Part shown: in pieces, positions 42,792 to 52,431 of the stretch
How positions within the stretch are numbered: position 1 is the stretch's first letter
How the letters are laid out: each line of letters begins with the position of its first letter
Source of the DNA: Acidimicrobiales bacterium
GTDB taxonomy: Bacteria > Actinomycetota > Acidimicrobiia > Acidimicrobiales > SZUA-35
NCBI GenBank assembly: GCA_041394265.1
Contig: JAWKIO010000005.1
Coordinates: 4,340,001-4,404,000, forward strand
Direction of reading: 5' to 3'
Length of the DNA: 64,000 nt
The notes under the pieces: generated by a model
What the model was told of the DNA's origin: nothing
What the model saw: the letters and a program-made list of their open reading frames with translations, nothing else
Database searches by the model: none
Program-made: the position numbers and the translations under genes

Positions 42792-43849
42792 TTCGTCTGT
42801 TGACTGCTGCGGCGCTCGCCTTTGCCGTCACCGCCTTGACCACCCGGCTGTTGATCGACTTCCTGACTCGTCAGCGCATCGGTCAACCCATTCGCGAGGA
42901 CGGTCCACAGGGGCACAAGACCAAGGCCGGAACGCCGACCATGGGTGGATTGGCGATCGTGGCCGGAGCGGTTGCGGGCTATGTACTGTCGGACCTGCTG
43001 CTCGGCGGGGTGTTCACCCGCAGCGGCCTGATCGTGATGACCGCCATCTGCGCCGCCGCCGCCGTCGGTTTCGCCGATGACTGGATCAAGGTCAGGAGCG
43101 AGCGCAACCTCGGTCTCAACAAGCGAACCAAGTCGCTGGGGCTGCTGGCGGTCGCCATCGGTTTCGCCGTGTCGACCCACTGGCTGACATCGGCCTCGAC
43201 CGACCTGAGCTTCACCCGGGCCAACCAGCTGGGGATCGACCTCGGGACCTGGGGCTGGCTGATCTGGGCGATCATCCTGGTCTACGCCGCATCCAACGCC
43301 GTGAACCTCACCGACGGGCTCGATGGCCTCGCTGCCGGCACCAGCATGTTCTCCTTTGGCGCCTACACGCTCGTGTGCTTCTGGATCTTCCGCCAGACGC
43401 AGGGATCGACGGCGCCCGACAACATCTACGGCGTGGCCCACGCCCTCGACCTGGCGGTCGTGTCGATCGCGATGCTGGCGGCTCTCGCCGGCTTCCTATG
43501 GTTCAACGCCGCCCCCGCCGAGATCTTCATGGGCGACACCGGTTCGCTGGCCATCGGTACCGGGCTCGCGGCGCTCGCCCTCACCACGAACACCCACCTG
43601 CTGCTCCCCATCATCGGCGGGATCTACGTCGCCGAAACGACGTCCGTGATGCTGCAGGTGGCGTACTTCAAGGCGACGAAAGGCAAGCGCCTGTTCCGCA
43701 TGGCGCCGATTCATCATCACTTCGAGCTCCTCGGTTGGAAGGAGACGAAGGTGATCATCCGCTTCTGGCTGATCGGCATCGCCCTCACCGCCGTCGCCCT
43801 CGGGTTGTTCTATACCGACTGGGTCCGAGCCGTTGAGCTGGTCGACTGA
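42788..43849 (+). CDS. mraY: Phospho-N-acetylmuramoyl-pentapeptide transferase
   Basis: 353 residues with about ten TM segments. Signature loops: EDGPQGHKTKAGTPTMGG near the N terminus, FADDWIKVRSERNLGLNKR (catalytic Asp pair), NAVNLTDGLDGLAAG, and PAEIFMGDTGSLAIGTGLAA, with the C-terminal MAPIHHHFELLGWKE. MraY makes lipid I. The GTG start overlaps the murE stop by 4 bp. Confidence 0.96.
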   Translation: MIRLLTAAALAFAVTALTTRLLIDFLTRQRIGQPIREDGPQGHKTKAGTPTMGGLAIVAGAVAGYVLSDLLLGGVFTRSGLIVMTAICAAAAVGFADDWIKVRSERNLGLNKRTKSLGLLAVAIGFAVSTHWLTSASTDLSFTRANQLGIDLGTWGWLIWAIILVYAASNAVNLTDGLDGLAAGTSMFSFGAYTLVCFWIFRQTQGSTAPDNIYGVAHALDLAVVSIAMLAALAGFLWFNAAPAEIFMGDTGSLAIGTGLAALALTTNTHLLLPIIGGIYVAETTSVMLQVAYFKATKGKRLFRMAPIHHHFELLGWKETKVIIRFWLIGIALTAVALGLFYTDWVRAVELVD

Positions 43850-43859
43850 GGTGGCGGAC

Positions 43860-45191
43860 ATGAGCACCAACGCCGAAGTCGACCTCGGCTCCCCGCTGGT
43901 CGTCGGCTTCGGCGTGACCGGACAGGCGGTGACCCGAGCGCTGGTCAGCCGTGGTGTCACGCCCACCGTGATCGACGACCGTCCCAGCGATGTCGCACGC
44001 CAGACGGCCGAGACACTCGGGGTCGAGCTGATCGTGGCCCCGTCGTCCGACGAGGTCGCTGGGCTCGTCGGAGTCGCATCGGTGCTGCTGCCAACACCCG
44101 GTCTCCCCGATCATCACGTCGCTGTGGCGACCGCTCGGGCCCAGGGTCTCCCCATCCGCAGCGAATTCGATCTCGCTCGACTCTGGGACGATCGTCCAAT
44201 CGTCACGATCACCGGCACCAACGGCAAGACGACCGTGACCATGCTCGTGACCGAGGCATTGGAGCGTTCAGGTCGACACGCCGTCGCCGTCGGCAACACC
44301 GAGGTGCCATTGGTCGAGGCGCTCGACGACCCGACCGTCGATGTCTTCGTGGTCGAAGCCTCCTCGTTCCGCCTCGGACACACCGGTTGCTTCGCTCCCG
44401 CGGTCGCAACATGGCTGAATCTGGCCCCCGATCACCTCGACAACCACGGCACCGCCGAAGCCTACGAGGCGGCGAAGGCGGCGATCTGGCGCGATCTCGG
44501 CCCCGACTCGGTGGCGATCGGCAACCTCGATGACCCGGCCGTGATGCGTCACCTGCCCGAGGTCAACTCGGTCACCTTCGGACTCGACGCCGGCGATTGG
44601 CGGATCGAGAACGGCCACCTCGTCGGTCCAGCCGGTGCCGTCGTCGCCGTCGCCGACCTGGTGCGCCGCCAGCCCCACGACCTCACCAACGCGGCGGCGG
44701 TCGCGGCCACTGCCTTCGCCGCCGGCGCTGCCCTGGAACACATCGCTGCGACCCTGATCGACTTCGTCGGTCTCGACCACCGGGTGCAGTTGGTGGGGGA
44801 GTGGGACGGCGTCGCCTGGTACAACGACTCCAAGGCCACGGTGCCCCATGCAACGCTGGCCGCGGTGGGTGGCTTCGCCTCGGTGGTGTTGATCGCCGGT
44901 GGTCGCAACAAGGGCCTCGATATGGCAGCGCTCGCCGCGGCGGTGCCGCCGGTTCGGGCCGTGGTCGCCACGGGCGACGCTGCCGCCGAGATCGCTGCGG
45001 TCTTCGAGCCCCTCGTCGAGGTACGGCAGGCCGGCTCGATGGAGGAAGCGGTTGCCCAGGCCGGAACGCTGGCCTCATCGGGCGATGTGGTGCTGCTGTC
45101 ACCGAGCTGCACGTCCTATGACTGGTACGCCAACTACGGCGAACGTGGGCGCGACTTCATGCGCCTCGTGAAGGAGCGTCACGACACATGA
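43860..45191 (+). CDS. murD: UDP-N-acetylmuramoylalanine-D-glutamate ligase
   Basis: 443 residues. VVGFGVTGQAVTRAL is the N-terminal nucleotide fold, TITGTNGKTTVTMLV the ATP loop, FRLGHTGCFAPAVATWLNLAPDHLD (split: FAPAVATWLNL, PDHLDNHG) the middle domain and NDSKATVPHATLAAV the Asp-Ser-Lys region. ATG 43860 has GAGGTGG upstream and avoids a TTG start at 43833 inside mraY. It overlaps ftsW by 4 bp. Confidence 0.94.
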   Translation: MSTNAEVDLGSPLVVGFGVTGQAVTRALVSRGVTPTVIDDRPSDVARQTAETLGVELIVAPSSDEVAGLVGVASVLLPTPGLPDHHVAVATARAQGLPIRSEFDLARLWDDRPIVTITGTNGKTTVTMLVTEALERSGRHAVAVGNTEVPLVEALDDPTVDVFVVEASSFRLGHTGCFAPAVATWLNLAPDHLDNHGTAEAYEAAKAAIWRDLGPDSVAIGNLDDPAVMRHLPEVNSVTFGLDAGDWRIENGHLVGPAGAVVAVADLVRRQPHDLTNAAAVAATAFAAGAALEHIAATLIDFVGLDHRVQLVGEWDGVAWYNDSKATVPHATLAAVGGFASVVLIAGGRNKGLDMAALAAAVPPVRAVVATGDAAAEIAAVFEPLVEVRQAGSMEEAVAQAGTLASSGDVVLLSPSCTSYDWYANYGERGRDFMRLVKERHDT

Positions 45192-46663
45192 CCTCACGAC
45201 CCCCTCGATCCGGGCCGTCGACCAACCGCCCCCGGAGCAGCAACGCAGCAGGCACGACTGGTCGTTCCAAGGCACAGCGCTCACCTACGACGAGCGCTCG
45301 CCCTGCACCCGCCGGCAGGCGTCGAGCCTCTGACGCGCGGCGCACGCCCGCCGCCACCGATCGCCGAACGGATCGGCGGTCCGAGGACCGTCGATCAGGT
45401 GACCGGCGGCGAGTCGACCGGGGTCGCGCTGCGGGCGATCGGCGTGTTGGTGATCGACGGGTTGGCGATCGACGGGTGCAGGCCCGCCGATCCGAGGAAC
45501 GCCGCGCCGCGTTCTGGCGTGGAGCCGGGTCACTGGTCAACCCGCGAACCTCACCGCTGCCCGTCACCCACGGAGGCCGGCGAGCCGGGGCCTGGCTCAC
45601 GGTGCTCGTCGCCGGGCTCACGATGTTCGGTCTGGTCATGGTGCTCTCGGCCTCGTCGGTGGCGAGCACCTACCAGTCCGACTCACCCTTCGTGAAGTTC
45701 GAAGAACAGCTCATGTGGGCCGGGATTGGCGCCGTGGTGTTCCTGGTCGCCCGGTCGGTCGACTACCGCTGGCTGCAGCGCATTGCGATTCCGATCACCG
45801 TGCTGGCTGGCGTGCTCTTGGTGCTCACGTTGATCCCCGGTGTCGGTATCCGAATCAACGGTTCGCGTCGCTGGATGGGCATCGGGCCGGTCGTGATCCA
45901 GCCAGCCGAGCTCGCCAAGGTTGCCATGATCGTGTTCGTCGCCGACCTGCTCACGCGTCGGGCGCGCTACATGGAACGAGCGGAGCTCACCGTCCGTCCG
46001 GTGCTGGTGGTTCTCGGCTCGTACTGCGGGCTGATCCTGGTCCAGCCGAAGCTGGGTACCACGATCGTGCTCGGCACCGTTGCGTTCACGATGTTGTTCA
46101 TCGGCGGCGCACGCATTCGCAACCTTGCGGCATGGAGCCTGGCGCTCGGTCTGGCCGGCGCCTACTTCGCCTACTCGGCGCCCTATCGGCGCCGGCGAAT
46201 CTTCGCCTATCTCGATCCGTTCGCCGACCCGCTCGGCGACGGTCTCCAGACCATCCAGAGCCAGGTCGGTATTGCCTCGGGTGGGCTCCTCGGTGTCGGA
46301 CTCGGCGCCGGTCGTACCAAGTGGGGGTTCCTGCCCTACGCCGACTCGGACTTCATCTTCGCCCTGATCGCCGAGGAGGTCGGGCTGATCGGTGGGTCTG
46401 CCGTGATCCTCGCGTTCCTGCTCTTCGGCTACTTCGGGGTACGGGTGGCGCTCAAGGCGCCTGACCGATTCGGCATGCTCCTCGCCGTCGGGATCACCAC
46501 CTGGCTGATTCTCCAGGCCTTCATGAACATCGGCATGGCGATGGGGCTGATGCCGATCACCGGCGAGCCGCTTCCGTTCGTCTCCGCCGGCGGCTCTGGA
46601 CTCGTGACGGCGCTCGGCGCCTCCGGGCTCCTCGTCAACGTCGCTCGCCGGGCCCGACTGTGA
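45188..46663 (+). CDS. ftsW: Lipid II polymerase/flippase FtsW (SEDS), with long Arg-rich N terminus
   Basis: 491 residues. The SEDS core starts at about residue 134 (AWLTVLVAGLTMFGLVMVLS) with ten TM helices; conserved parts include GSRRWMGIGPVVIQPAEL, QPKLGTTIVLGT, QSQVGIASGGLLGVGLG and GLMPITGEPLPFVSAGGSG. FtsW polymerises septal glycan with FtsI. The first 133 residues are an unusual basic tail with repeated DRR motifs at 58-60, 62-64, 67-69, 72-74, 84-86, 89-91 and 94-96, the last three in tandem GDRRV units. ATGA overlap with murD. Confidence 0.95.
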   Translation: MTSRPPRSGPSTNRPRSSNAAGTTGRSKAQRSPTTSARPAPAGRRRASDARRTPAATDRRTDRRSEDRRSGDRRRVDRGRAAGDRRVGDRRVGDRRVQARRSEERRAAFWRGAGSLVNPRTSPLPVTHGGRRAGAWLTVLVAGLTMFGLVMVLSASSVASTYQSDSPFVKFEEQLMWAGIGAVVFLVARSVDYRWLQRIAIPITVLAGVLLVLTLIPGVGIRINGSRRWMGIGPVVIQPAELAKVAMIVFVADLLTRRARYMERAELTVRPVLVVLGSYCGLILVQPKLGTTIVLGTVAFTMLFIGGARIRNLAAWSLALGLAGAYFAYSAPYRRRRIFAYLDPFADPLGDGLQTIQSQVGIASGGLLGVGLGAGRTKWGFLPYADSDFIFALIAEEVGLIGGSAVILAFLLFGYFGVRVALKAPDRFGMLLAVGITTWLILQAFMNIGMAMGLMPITGEPLPFVSAGGSGLVTALGASGLLVNVARRARL

Positions 46664-47829
46664 CCTCGGGCGAGAGGGCGTTCGGCCGAACTCCACTGCC
46701 GGGTACCGTCGTGATCACGGGTGGGGGCACGGCCGGACACACGAACCCGGGGATCGCCATCGCTCAGGCCCTGGTCCGCCAAGGCGTGCGTGCGGAGCGG
46801 ATTCGCTTCGTCGGTGGCGAGCGCGGCAACGAAGGGACGCTCGTGCCTGCCGCCGGGTTCGAGATCGATCTGCTCCCCGGACGCGGCATCCAGCGGTCGC
46901 TGCGGCCATCCAGCATCGTCGACAATCTCGGCGCCGTCGCCGGCCTGCTGCGCGGATGGCGCCAGGCGTATTCGATCGTGCGAACCCGCCGACCATCGGT
47001 GGTGCTGTGTCTTGGCGGCTACGCCGCATTCGCAATGAGCGCCGCGGCCATCCTTGCCCGGGTGCCACTCGTGGTATCCGAGCAGAACGCTCGGGCCAGC
47101 GCCGTCAACCGGTTGATGGCTCGGTGGGCCCGGGTCTGTGCATTGCCGTACCCCGACACGGATCTCCCGAAGGGGGTGCTCACCGGCAACCCGATTCTCG
47201 CTCCCATCGTCGCGGCGATCGACGCCGCCGACCGCACTGGAAGTCGCCGAGAGCTGGGGCTACCCGAGGATCGCACCGTTCTGGCGATCTGGTCGGGGTC
47301 GTTGGGTGCCCGCTCGGTCAACCAACTGGCGGCCGAACTCGCTCGCACCCTCGCCGATCGTTCCGACCTCGCCATCCACCACGTCGTCGGGCGGCGGGAC
47401 TGGCCGCGCTATGCCGAGCTCGGCGAGGAGTTGTCCGGCGCTGCCCTCCACTACCAGTCGGTCGAGTACGAAAATCGGATGCCGCTGGTGCTCACCGCCG
47501 CCGATGTTGCGATCACCCGGGCCGGCGCTTCGACCACCTCGGAGCTGGCCGTCGCCGGTCTCCCGGCGATCATGGTGCCGCTCCCCGGGGCTCCGCACGA
47601 CCACCAGACGGCGAACGCCGGCGAGCTCGTCGAGGCCGGTGGCGGTTTCCGCATCGCCGACCGGGACCTGTCCGTCGCCACGGTGCTGGAGGTCCTCGGC
47701 CCCCTGCTGGACGACGCCGGAGCGCGGGCATCGATGGCGGCCGCTGCGGCATCCGTCGGCCGACCTGACGCCGCCGATGCGGTTGCATCGATCATCATCG
47801 AGACCGGCAAGCTGGAGACCACGCCGTGA
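46660..47829 (+). CDS. murG: UDP-GlcNAc:lipid I N-acetylglucosaminyltransferase
   Basis: 389 residues. Acceptor-side loops VVITGGGTAGHTNPGIAIA (about 16-34) and CLGGYAAFAMSAAAI are present, and the donor region has IWSGSLGARSVNQLAAE and TRAGASTTSELAVAGLPAIMVPLP (the conserved UDP-binding region; key Glu within ASTTSELA). It converts lipid I to lipid II. A 15-residue N-terminal extension is present. GTG start overlapping ftsW by 4 bp. Confidence 0.95.
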   Translation: MTSGERAFGRTPLPGTVVITGGGTAGHTNPGIAIAQALVRQGVRAERIRFVGGERGNEGTLVPAAGFEIDLLPGRGIQRSLRPSSIVDNLGAVAGLLRGWRQAYSIVRTRRPSVVLCLGGYAAFAMSAAAILARVPLVVSEQNARASAVNRLMARWARVCALPYPDTDLPKGVLTGNPILAPIVAAIDAADRTGSRRELGLPEDRTVLAIWSGSLGARSVNQLAAELARTLADRSDLAIHHVVGRRDWPRYAELGEELSGAALHYQSVEYENRMPLVLTAADVAITRAGASTTSELAVAGLPAIMVPLPGAPHDHQTANAGELVEAGGGFRIADRDLSVATVLEVLGPLLDDAGARASMAAAAASVGRPDAADAVASIIIETGKLETTP

Positions 47830-47857
47830 ACCCCGAGCAGAAAGCAGCAGCATCGTG

Positions 47858-49306
47858 ATGACCTCGACGCCGATCGATCTCTCGTCGCCTCGACGGGTGC
47901 ACATCATCGGGCTGGGTGGCAGCGGAATGAGCGCAATCGCCGAGATCCTCATCGGCACCGGACACGAGGTGACCGGGTCCGACATCGCCACCTCCAAGGT
48001 GCTCGAGCGCCTGGTCGACCGGGGCGTCATCGCCCACGTCGGGCACGACGCTACGAACCTGGGCGATCCCGACCTGGTGGCCATCTCGACCGCCATCCCG
48101 GCGTCCAACCCCGAGGTCGTCGCCGCCAACGAGCGTGGCATCCCGGTGTTGCGCCGGGCCGAGCTCCTCACGGCGATCACCCGGGAATGGACGACGATCG
48201 CCGTCGCCGGAACCCACGGCAAGACCACGACCAGCGCCATGCTGACCATCGTGCTGCAGCACGCCGGACTCGACCCGGCGTACATCGTAGGTGGCGACCT
48301 CCGGGATCTCGGACGCGGCGCCGCCGTCGGTCAAGGCCAGCTGCTCGTGGTCGAGGCCGATGAATCCGACGGCACGTTCGTCGAGCTGGTCTCCGACAGC
48401 GTGATCGTCACCAACGTCGAACCCGATCACCTCGAGCACTACGGCTCGTTCGACAACCTCTCTTCGACCTTCGACCGGTTCGTCGCCCAGGCCCCGGGAG
48501 CCAAGGTAGTGTGTATCGACGATCCCGGCGTGACCGAATTGATCGATCGTCACCGCGCTGCGAACCCGGAGGCCGAGCACCCGGACGCCGCGCCACTCCT
48601 GACCTACGGCACCCACCCCGATGCAATGTGGCGCATCGTCGATCCGATGCCGACGCCGAGCGGGATCAGCTTCGACCTCGAGCCGCGAGACGATGCGCCC
48701 GGTGCAGACGGCGGCCGGCAGACGGTTCGTCTCGGGCAGCCGGGAATGCACAATGCGCGCAACGCCGCAGCTGCCGTCGTGATGGCGGTCGCCCATGGTG
48801 TCGAGCCGGCCATCGCCGCCGCCGGCGCCAGCTCGTTCGGCGGTGTCGGCCGACGGTTCGAACCACGGGGCGAAGCCAACGGCATCCGCCTCGTCGACGA
48901 CTATGCCCACCTGCCGACCGAGGTGGCGTCGGCGCTCGCTGCCGCCCGTAGCCTCAAGCCGGCCCGGCTGATCGCCGTGTTCCAACCTCATCGCTACAGC
49001 CGCACCGAGCAGCTGCATTCGACCTTCGGTGATGCGTTCGTCGACGCCGATCACCTGATCGTCACCGGGATCTACTCGGCCAACGAAGCCCCACGGCCCG
49101 GCATCACCGGTTCGCTGATCGCCGACCGGGTCCGTCAGTCACATCCCGATGCGGCGGTCGACTACGTCGAATCGCTGGATGATGTCGAGGATCGAATCGT
49201 GGAACTCGCCCGCCCGGGTGACCTCATCTTGACGCTCGGCGCCGGTGACCTGACCGCGATGCCGTCGCGACTGCTGCCGCGCCTGGACCAGCCACGCTCG
49301 TCGTGA
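47858..49306 (+). CDS. murC: UDP-N-acetylmuramate-L-alanine ligase
   Basis: 482 residues from ATG 47858, preceded by GTG 47855; the much longer frame upstream is out-of-frame shadow of murG. HIIGLGGSGMSAIAEILI is the N-terminal fold, AVAGTHGKTTTSAML the ATP loop, EADESDGTF and VTNVEPDHLEHYG the middle domain, and VDDYAHLPTEVASAL the C-terminal domain. It adds L-alanine to UDP-MurNAc. Confidence 0.95.
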   Translation: MTSTPIDLSSPRRVHIIGLGGSGMSAIAEILIGTGHEVTGSDIATSKVLERLVDRGVIAHVGHDATNLGDPDLVAISTAIPASNPEVVAANERGIPVLRRAELLTAITREWTTIAVAGTHGKTTTSAMLTIVLQHAGLDPAYIVGGDLRDLGRGAAVGQGQLLVVEADESDGTFVELVSDSVIVTNVEPDHLEHYGSFDNLSSTFDRFVAQAPGAKVVCIDDPGVTELIDRHRAANPEAEHPDAAPLLTYGTHPDAMWRIVDPMPTPSGISFDLEPRDDAPGADGGRQTVRLGQPGMHNARNAAAAVVMAVAHGVEPAIAAAGASSFGGVGRRFEPRGEANGIRLVDDYAHLPTEVASALAAARSLKPARLIAVFQPHRYSRTEQLHSTFGDAFVDADHLIVTGIYSANEAPRPGITGSLIADRVRQSHPDAAVDYVESLDDVEDRIVELARPGDLILTLGAGDLTAMPSRLLPRLDQPRSS

Positions 49307-50310
49307 TCGACGCGTCGAGCACTTCCGGCCCCTGGTCATCGACCACCCGAGCCGCCCGAGCCGAACTCGCCGACACAGCGCTGTTCGACGTGCCACTCGG
49401 CCAGTACTGCACGTACCGGGTCGGCGGGCCGGCAGCGGCGCTCGTCGAGGTTGGCGACCTCGGCGAGCTCGATCGTGTCGCCGGGGTGGTGGCTCGGACC
49501 GGTGTCGCCACATTGATCGTCGGCAAGGGGTCGAACCTGCTGGTCGCCGACCGCGGGTTCGACGGGCTCGTCATCATGCTCGGACCGCAGTTCGCCGCCA
49601 TCGAGATCTCGGATCTCCAACCGAACGATGGACACGCTCACGATGGTGTTCTCGTCGAGCTCGGAGGGGCAACGTTGCTGCCGGTTGCAGCCCGGGCCAC
49701 CGTCCGTGCCGGCCTGACCGGGTTCGAGTGGGCCGTTGGTGTCCCCGGCACCGTTGGCGGCGCCGTGAGGATGAATGCCGGTGGGCACGGTGCCGACATG
49801 CAGGACTCACTGGTGCGGGCGGAACTTCTCGACCTCGGAACCGGCGAGCGAATCTGGCGGTTGGCCGGAGACCTGGAGCTCGGCTATCGGTACTCCAACG
49901 TCGCAGCGAACCAGGTGGTCACCCGGGCCGAGATCCGCCTCCATCCTGGTACGGGTGACGAAGACGAGCGACTCTCCGAGATCGTTCGCTGGCGCCGGGC
50001 CCATCAGCCCGGCGGTGCCAATGCCGGAAGCGTGTTCGCCAACCCCACCGGGGATTCGGCCGGGCGGATGATCGATGCGGCCGGGTTGAAGGGATTCCGC
50101 ATCGGCTGTGCGTCGGTGTCGACCAAACATGCCAACTTCATCCAGGTCGACCCTCCCGGGTCGGCGGACGACGTTGCAACATTGATCGACGAGGTCCGTG
50201 ATCGGGTCGAGGCCGCATTTGGCGTGCGCCTTCGGGCCGAGAACCGATTGGTCGGGTTCGAGCCATCCACCACCCAAGGTGAGGAAACCGCCACAGTGGA
50301 TCGCCCATGA
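49303..50310 (+). CDS. murB: UDP-N-acetylenolpyruvoylglucosamine reductase
   Basis: 335 residues. FAD-binding domain: YRVGGPAAALVEV and IVGKGSNLLVADRGFDG (about 66-82), and GVPGTVGGAVRMNAGGHGADM. The catalytic region is NAGSVFANPTGDSAGRMIDAAG (Ser within AGSVFANP), with Glu in RLRAENRLVGF. It makes UDP-MurNAc. GTG overlaps the murC stop by 4 bp. The presence of murB here, between murC and ftsQ, matches some actinobacterial clusters. Confidence 0.94.
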   Translation: MIDASSTSGPWSSTTRAARAELADTALFDVPLGQYCTYRVGGPAAALVEVGDLGELDRVAGVVARTGVATLIVGKGSNLLVADRGFDGLVIMLGPQFAAIEISDLQPNDGHAHDGVLVELGGATLLPVAARATVRAGLTGFEWAVGVPGTVGGAVRMNAGGHGADMQDSLVRAELLDLGTGERIWRLAGDLELGYRYSNVAANQVVTRAEIRLHPGTGDEDERLSEIVRWRRAHQPGGANAGSVFANPTGDSAGRMIDAAGLKGFRIGCASVSTKHANFIQVDPPGSADDVATLIDEVRDRVEAAFGVRLRAENRLVGFEPSTTQGEETATVDRP

Positions 50311-51164
50311 CCGCGAAGGAGCGATCGAAGGCATCGAAGGCCGGCACCCGATCGTCGGGTGCCGTCGTCGATCCTCGGCTTCGAGCCCGACGCATCGAGG
50401 TCCAGCGTGATGCGGGCCGGCGTCGTCTCCGTGCGCTCATCGGGCTGATCGTGGTCACCGTCATCGCCGGAGGGGCGGTCGTGGTGTCGCAGAGCTCGCT
50501 GGCCGACGTCGACGCCGTGGTCGTCCAGGGGGCGCAGCTGTCGGACCCGCACGACGTCGTGGTCGCGTCGGGCATCACCGTCGGCGAACCGCTCATCGAT
50601 CTCGATCCGGATGCGGTGGTTGCCCATGTCGAGGCGCTGCCCTGGGTACTCGGGGCCACGGTCGAACGGCGGATGAACGGTGACGTCGTCGTCACGATCG
50701 AGGAGCGAACGCCGCGAGCAGTGTTGTCGACGGTCGACGGTGGGTTCGTCCTCGTCGATGAACACGGCCGGCAGCTCGAGCGGGTTGCGGGGCGAGCGCC
50801 CGACTACCTCCCGATCGCGGGCATCGTCGCCAGTGGCGAGGTCGGCCAGCCGGCCCCGCCCGAGACCAGCGCGGTCGTGTCGGTGCTCGATCATCTGACG
50901 CCTGCGGTCTCGGCGGTGGTGACCCAGATCGTGATCGACGAGGGAACGCTCTACCTGGAGTTGAGCCCGAGTGGGCGGGTGAAACTCGGTGACGACAGCT
51001 CGCTCGACGCGAAGATCGTCAGTCTCGAAACCATGTTGTCCCATGCTGACCTGCGATGTCTGTGGGAAATCGACGTCAGGGTGCCGTCGGCACCGGCGTT
51101 GACCCGGTTGAGCGCCGCCGGGGATCCACGGGCAACGTTGACCGACCTGGCAGAATGCACCTAA
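50307..51164 (+). CDS. ftsQ: Cell-division protein FtsQ (POTRA domain)
   Basis: 285 residues. A basic cytoplasmic N terminus precedes one TM helix (LIGLIVVTVIAGGAVVV, about 45-61), then a POTRA domain (VDAVVVQGAQLSDPHDVVVASGI, LIDLDPDAVVAHVEALPWV, ATVERRMNGDVVVTIEERTP) and a b domain. ATGA overlap with murB. The TAA stop at 51162-51164 overlaps a -10-like sequence for ftsZ. Confidence 0.9.
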   Translation: MTAKERSKASKAGTRSSGAVVDPRLRARRIEVQRDAGRRRLRALIGLIVVTVIAGGAVVVSQSSLADVDAVVVQGAQLSDPHDVVVASGITVGEPLIDLDPDAVVAHVEALPWVLGATVERRMNGDVVVTIEERTPRAVLSTVDGGFVLVDEHGRQLERVAGRAPDYLPIAGIVASGEVGQPAPPETSAVVSVLDHLTPAVSAVVTQIVIDEGTLYLELSPSGRVKLGDDSSLDAKIVSLETMLSHADLRCLWEIDVRVPSAPALTRLSAAGDPRATLTDLAECT

Positions 51165-51172
51165 GCTAGACT
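51138..51172 (+). promoter_or_regulatory. Candidate ftsZ promoter at the end of ftsQ
   Basis: TTGACC (51138-51143), 18 bp, TAAGCT (51162-51167), with a second -10-like TAGACT at 51167-51172. The first -10 contains the ftsQ stop codon. The leader to the ftsZ ATG would be about 100 bases, the largest gap inside the cluster (114 bp), consistent with a separate promoter for ftsZ. Confidence 0.45.
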
Positions 51173-51278
51173 GTTTGACTGGGCGAGGTCTCCTCGCGCA
51201 CACCGAGCATCCCGTGGATCGACCGCGCGTCGAAGTCCAGCACGTCAACCCGAAGCACACCTCGAGGAACCGCAACCG

Positions 51279-52394
51279 ATGAGCACCCAGAACTACGTCG
51301 CCGTGATCAAGGTCGTCGGCATCGGCGGCGGTGGCTGCAACGCCATCAACCGGATGATCGACGGCGGGCTCCGGGGCGTCGAGTTCGTGGCCGTCAACAC
51401 CGATGCCCAGGCGTTGCTCATGAACGACGCCGAGACCAAGATCCACATCGGCCGTGAACTCACCCGGGGCCTGGGTGCCGGTTCCGACCCCGGCATCGGT
51501 CAGCAGGCCGCCGAAGATCATCGCGACGAGATCGCCGCCGCCCTCGACGGTGCCGACATGGTGTTCATCACCGTCGGTGAAGGTGGCGGCACGGGCACCG
51601 GCGCCGCCCCGGTCGTCGCCGAGATCGCGAAGAACCAGGGCGCCCTCACCATTGCGGTCGTCACCCGGCCGTTCAGCTTCGAAGGCCGACGCCGGGCCGC
51701 ACAGGCCGAGTCGGGTATCAACCGGCTCAAGGAGAAGGTCGACACCCAGATCGTCATCCCCAACGACCGGCTGTTGTCGATCGCCGACGAGAAGACCACC
51801 ATGGTCAACGCGTTCCGCATGGCCGACGAGATCCTGCTCTCGGGCGTATCGGGTATCACCGATCTGATCACCACGCCCGGCCTGATCAACACCGACTTCG
51901 CCGACGTGCGGATGGTCATGCACGACGCCGGCAGCGCCCTCATGGGTATCGGTCGTGCATCAGGCGAGGGGCGCGCCCTCGCCGCGGCCCGAGCCGCCAT
52001 TGCCTCCCCGCTGCTCGAGAGCTCGATCGAGGGGGCGCGCGGCATCCTGCTGTCGATCGCCGGCTCGAGCGAGCTCGGCCTGTTCGAGGTCAACGAAGCC
52101 GCCGAGATCATCCACGATGTCGCCCACCCGGATGCCAACATCATCTTCGGCACCGTGGTCGAGGAAGACATGGAAGACGAAATCCGTGTCACCGTCATTG
52201 CCGCCGGTTTCGACCGTTGGGATGCACCCCGCGATGAGGTGCCCGCGACGTCGGCAGCGGCCAGTGCCGATCCGCTGGCCGGCCTGCTCGACGATGATGA
52301 CGACGACGTCGCCCCCCGGGGCACCGCCGATCTGTTCGGCTCCGATGATGACGACGCCGACGACGGGTTCGACGTTCCCGACTTCTTGAAGTGA
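51279..52394 (+). CDS. ftsZ: Cell-division GTPase FtsZ
   Basis: 371 residues. GTP-binding tubulin loop GEGGGTGTGAAPVV (about 100-113, core 102-108), N-terminal VVGIGGGGCNAINRM, and the T7-loop catalytic Asp in ITTPGLINTDFADVR. The C terminus is a Ser/Asp-rich linker ending FDVPDFLK, the conserved tail that binds SepF and FtsW. It polymerises into the Z ring. No ftsA gene is present; SepF is the expected membrane tether. Confidence 0.97.
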   Translation: MSTQNYVAVIKVVGIGGGGCNAINRMIDGGLRGVEFVAVNTDAQALLMNDAETKIHIGRELTRGLGAGSDPGIGQQAAEDHRDEIAAALDGADMVFITVGEGGGTGTGAAPVVAEIAKNQGALTIAVVTRPFSFEGRRRAAQAESGINRLKEKVDTQIVIPNDRLLSIADEKTTMVNAFRMADEILLSGVSGITDLITTPGLINTDFADVRMVMHDAGSALMGIGRASGEGRALAAARAAIASPLLESSIEGARGILLSIAGSSELGLFEVNEAAEIIHDVAHPDANIIFGTVVEEDMEDEIRVTVIAAGFDRWDAPRDEVPATSAAASADPLAGLLDDDDDDVAPRGTADLFGSDDDDADDGFDVPDFLK

Positions 52395-52431
52395 CGCACC
52401 CGGGTCATCGCGGCCCGCTCCCGAGGTGGTG

